Assembly: GCA_047620825.1 (NCBI GenBank)
Contig: JBLHOC010000043.1
Span: forward strand, 1 to 20,457
Direction of reading: 5' to 3'
DNA from: UBA987 sp047620825
GTDB lineage: Bacteria; Bacteroidota; Bacteroidia; NS11-12g; UBA9320
DNA: 20,457 nt
A program made the position numbers and the translations under genes. Shown piece after piece: positions 18,221-20,457 of this stretch. The notes beneath the pieces were generated by a model. It was not told where the DNA came from and ran no database searches. It saw nothing but the letters and a program-made list of their open reading frames with translations. The stretch's first letter is position 1, and each line of letters starts with the position of its first letter.

Positions 18221-18960
18221 GAAACCAACTACGCTTTATTATTCGCCACGAGTGACTATGGCTCATGGTCGGATTTGGTCAACCCCTTAAAAGACGTAAC
18301 GAAAATTGGCACTTTGCTGAAAACACATTATGGTTTTCAAGTAGAAATCATGGTCGATCAAACCATCGAACAAATGGATTCAATTATTGACATCTATACC
18401 AAAAAAAATATGCCCCAAAAGATCAGTTGTTGGTCTTTTTTGCTGGACATGGTCATTATGTCCGAGGAAGAGGTGGACATATCGTTGCTAAAAACTCCGA
18501 ATTAAATGGAAGCCTCAGGACCTATTTGGAGTTTAACGACATTCGGACGTACTTCAATAACATCTACAGTTGTAAACACATGATGCTTGTATTCGACGTT
18601 TGTTTTGGTGGAGCAGCATTCGACAAAACGGATGCAGATAACTATTCCGGTAGTTCTTTGGCTCAAATACGAGATAGCCTCGACAGATTTGTTAACTTAA
18701 AATCTGAGATACAATCGCGTTTATTTATTACCAGTGGTAGTTTGGAATATGCACCTGATGAAAGCCAATTTGCATTGAAGTTCATTGAAACATTAGAATC
18801 AAAAGGGAGTAGAAAAGGTCATGTGTTAACTTTTGAAGACTTTACGGACAACCTTCAAACCGTAGCTTTATTACCTGCCGCTAAAAACCCAACAACCCCG
18901 AAATTTGGGACATTTGGTGATCACAAATCTGGTGGAGAGTTTGTTTTGATTTATAAGAAG
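18221..18960 (+). other. Caspase (peptidase C14-like) domain with intact His/Cys dyad within the broken gene
   Basis: The domain starts NYALLFATSDYGSWSDLVNP with THYGFQVEIMVDQT, breaks frame at the A8 tract 18401-18408, and continues YAPKDQLLVFFAGHGHY with the catalytic His codon at 18448-18450. MMLVFDVCFGGAAF follows, with the catalytic Cys codon at 18601-18603. FITSGSLEYAPDESQFA and the C-terminal half follow as in caspase-like (metacaspase-type) peptidases. The catalytic residues survive, but the single-base frame break separates the first strand from them. Confidence 0.8.
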
Positions 18961-19028
18961 CTTGGGAAAGTCGAAACATATGTCATGACAAAAGGTGAAG
19001 TTAAAACAAATTAATCTCGCGCATCACA

Positions 19029-19036
19029 TATTTTTG
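19029..19036 (+). promoter_or_regulatory. Candidate -7 promoter element (TATTTTTG) of mfd
   Basis: TATTTTTG fits TAnnTTTG and lies 18 nt before the proposed TTG start at 19055. No TTTG was found at the -33 spacing. It could give mfd its own transcript, independent of the broken upstream gene. Confidence 0.35.
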
Positions 19037-19054
19037 CACGCTTATTAGGAACAT

Positions 19055-20457
19055 TTGAATACGCGTGAAATTTTAGCTCATTATGCCCATACACCTAAGG
19101 TGATGGACTTATTTAATTTGCTAAAGAAACCAAAACAGCATGTCCATATCAGTGGCATAGCCGGTTCATTTAAATCCTTTCTTACTTCTGCTGCATTTAT
19201 TGAGTTAGACAGGTCAATCGTTTACATTGCTTCCACCACAGAAGAAGCCCGGTACGTTTTTCAGGACATGCATAACATCCTTGGAAAATCTTCCGCTTTT
19301 TTCTTACCACCTTCGTTCGTCAAATCGTATCAAACGGATCACCCTTCGAATAACGCCATACAAGAGCGTTCGGAGATCCTGTTACAACTCCGCAAATCAA
19401 GCAAACCGATGGTTTTGGTTGCCTCTATAGACTCGATAGCGGAAAAAGTAATTGGTCAAGAAAATTTAGAGAAAAATCAATTTCAAATTGGCGTTGGTGA
19501 GGTGCTTGACTTTGACTTCATGATAGAAGTTCTAAATACCTATGGGTTTAACCGTGAAGACTTTGTTTATGAACCCGGCCAGTACTCTATGCGTGGTGGC
19601 ATCGTAGATATATTTAGTTTTTCACACGAGTTACCAATGCGGATTGAGCTTGATGGTAGAATGGTAGAGTCCATTAGGCAATTTGACCCTATAACACAAC
19701 TATCAACTGCTGAGCTCAAATTCTCATCCATAGTCCCCAATTTACAAGAAGATGAAATTGCGGGTAATCGCATTAGTATTTTCGACTACTTCGCAAAAGA
19801 CACGTTGTTTTTCGCGTCGAACTTAAATATCTCATTTCAGGAACTAAAGTCAACCGTTACAGAAGACCTTGAATATTTATATGACACAGCAGACTATTTC
19901 AAGAAACAACTTACGAAAAGAAGTGGTGTAGAATTTGGCCAAATTCCTCACTTTCGGAATATTGAACAGATTGCTTTCGACCAGAGTCCACAAAAGACTT
20001 TTGGCAAGAATTTTAATTTACTCATTGATCATCTTCAAGACAATGATCGAGTAGGCATCGATCAACATATCTTTTCAGAAACAGGAAAACAAATCGAGCG
20101 ACTGGAAACCATTTTTGAAGATTTGGACAGTCATATCAAATTCCATCCTGTATATCTTGGGTTGTCAAGTGGATTCGTTGATAAGGAAAACCACTTAGCA
20201 ATTTACACAGAGCATGAAATTTTTGGCCGACACTATCAGTTTAAAAACAAGCACAAATACAGTAAAACACAAGCACTAACATTAAGAGAGCTTAGCAATT
20301 TAAAACCAGGCGACTTCATTGTTCATATCGATCATGGTGTAGGACGTTTTGAGGGGTTGCAAAAAATTGAGATGGGTGGAAGACTTCAAGAGTCTGTACG
20401 TATTTCATATAGGAACAATGACCTCTTATATGTCAACATTGGTTCACTGCATAAAAT
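19055..20457 (+). CDS. mfd: Transcription-repair coupling factor Mfd, N-terminal part (3' partial)
   Basis: I read the frame directly: 467 codons plus two bases, open to the window end. Mfd removes RNA polymerase stalled at lesions and recruits UvrA. The N-terminal UvrB-like module is visible (residues about 1-330): HISGIAGSFKSFLTSAAFI (about 31-49), a Walker A-like loop that is degenerate in this family, and GQYSMRGGIVDIFSF (about 175-189), the RGG signature shared with UvrB. The CarD-like RNA-polymerase-interacting domain starts near 410 (LRELSNLKPGDFIVHIDHGV, GRFEGLQKI). The helicase motor lies outside the window. The upstream in-frame stop is TAG at 19046. The first ATG (19103) would remove 16 residues (LNTREILAHYAH...) that resemble the usual N-terminus, so a TTG start at 19055 is preferred. 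It lies 40 bp after the broken caspase-like gene. Confidence 0.95.
   Translation, partial: MNTREILAHYAHTPKVMDLFNLLKKPKQHVHISGIAGSFKSFLTSAAFIELDRSIVYIASTTEEARYVFQDMHNILGKSSAFFLPPSFVKSYQTDHPSNNAIQERSEILLQLRKSSKPMVLVASIDSIAEKVIGQENLEKNQFQIGVGEVLDFDFMIEVLNTYGFNREDFVYEPGQYSMRGGIVDIFSFSHELPMRIELDGRMVESIRQFDPITQLSTAELKFSSIVPNLQEDEIAGNRISIFDYFAKDTLFFASNLNISFQELKSTVTEDLEYLYDTADYFKKQLTKRSGVEFGQIPHFRNIEQIAFDQSPQKTFGKNFNLLIDHLQDNDRVGIDQHIFSETGKQIERLETIFEDLDSHIKFHPVYLGLSSGFVDKENHLAIYTEHEIFGRHYQFKNKHKYSKTQALTLRELSNLKPGDFIVHIDHGVGRFEGLQKIEMGGRLQESVRISYRNNDLLYVNIGSLHK

Larger units (their letters stand above)
14965..19014 (+). pseudogene. Broken gene for a secreted TPR / tandem caspase-like protein
   Basis: Joined across frames this would encode about 1350 residues. 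In order: a signal peptide (MPMVHLKHF... to TSNAQ); a TPR-like helix pair; an unassigned region (15500-16200); more TPR-like repeats (to about 16700); a degenerate caspase-fold domain (17211-17846); an Ig-like segment (about 17900-18170, ESGIEEITVNG, ITACDGKGN); and a second caspase domain (18221-18960). Frame changes occur near 15184-15208, 15949-15967, 16227-16233 (A7), 16487-16492, 18205-18221 and 18401-18408 (A8). In-frame stops are TAG 15503, TAA 16364, TAG 18093 and probably TAG 15206. The longest unbroken piece is 16521-18095. Protein-level similarity continues smoothly across every break, so inactivation looks recent. Flanking genes, including one of 5.7 kb, are intact, which argues against general sequencing error. 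Local assembly error is the main alternative. Confidence 0.85.

Noticed and set aside
14965..19014. A cluster of several small separate genes instead of one broken gene
   Set aside because: The pieces continue one another in protein sequence across each break, only the first has a signal peptide, and one caspase domain is split mid-fold.
14965..19014. Disruption by an insertion sequence or other mobile element
   Set aside because: No transposase, terminal inverted repeats or target-site duplications were seen; all breaks are small shifts or single-codon stops.

Overview
The window looks like part of a Bacteroidota (Bacteroidetes) chromosome. Four proteins carry type IX secretion (T9SS)-style C-terminal domains, type A on the two leftmost genes and type B or type B-like on the two in the middle. 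Core genes have Bacteroidota layouts (a MetH lacking its homocysteine module), promoters fit the TAnnTTTG type, and starts lack clear Shine-Dalgarno sequences. The DNA is AT-rich. No RNA genes other than a riboswitch, no CRISPR array and no insertion sequence were seen.

Left part, all on the minus strand. A SAM-I riboswitch (6498-6617) with its own promoter leads into metH (3836-6487). After a 93-bp gap comes a secreted arylsulfotransferase-like protein (2246-3742), and 7 bp later a CotH-kinase/lamin-tail surface protein (1-2238, 3' end outside the window). Both carry type A sorting tails.

Middle, minus strand. A YbjN-like gene (14391-14861), an ECF sigma factor (13781-14323), a one-helix anti-sigma-like protein with a type B-like C-terminal domain (12511-13788) and a giant PKD-repeat surface protein with a type B sorting domain (6705-12428) form one head-to-tail cluster. 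It ends in a strong intrinsic terminator (about 6650-6684), whose U-tract overlaps the metH promoter. The inference is a signalling unit in which the sigma/anti-sigma pair controls, and may sense, T9SS cargo.

Right part, plus strand. A long locus (14965-19014) encodes a secreted TPR protein with two caspase-fold domains: the first lacks both catalytic residues, the second keeps His and Cys. The locus is broken by about six frame changes and three or four in-frame stops, while its neighbours are intact, so I call it a pseudogene. Forty bases later mfd begins at a TTG codon (19055) and runs off the end.

There is no stretch over 300 bp without a gene. Gaps are 93 bp (3743-3835, no clear terminator or promoter), 217 bp (6488-6704, promoter, riboswitch, terminator), 82 bp (12429-12510), 67 bp (14324-14390, palindrome), 103 bp (14862-14964, divergent) and 40 bp (19015-19054).
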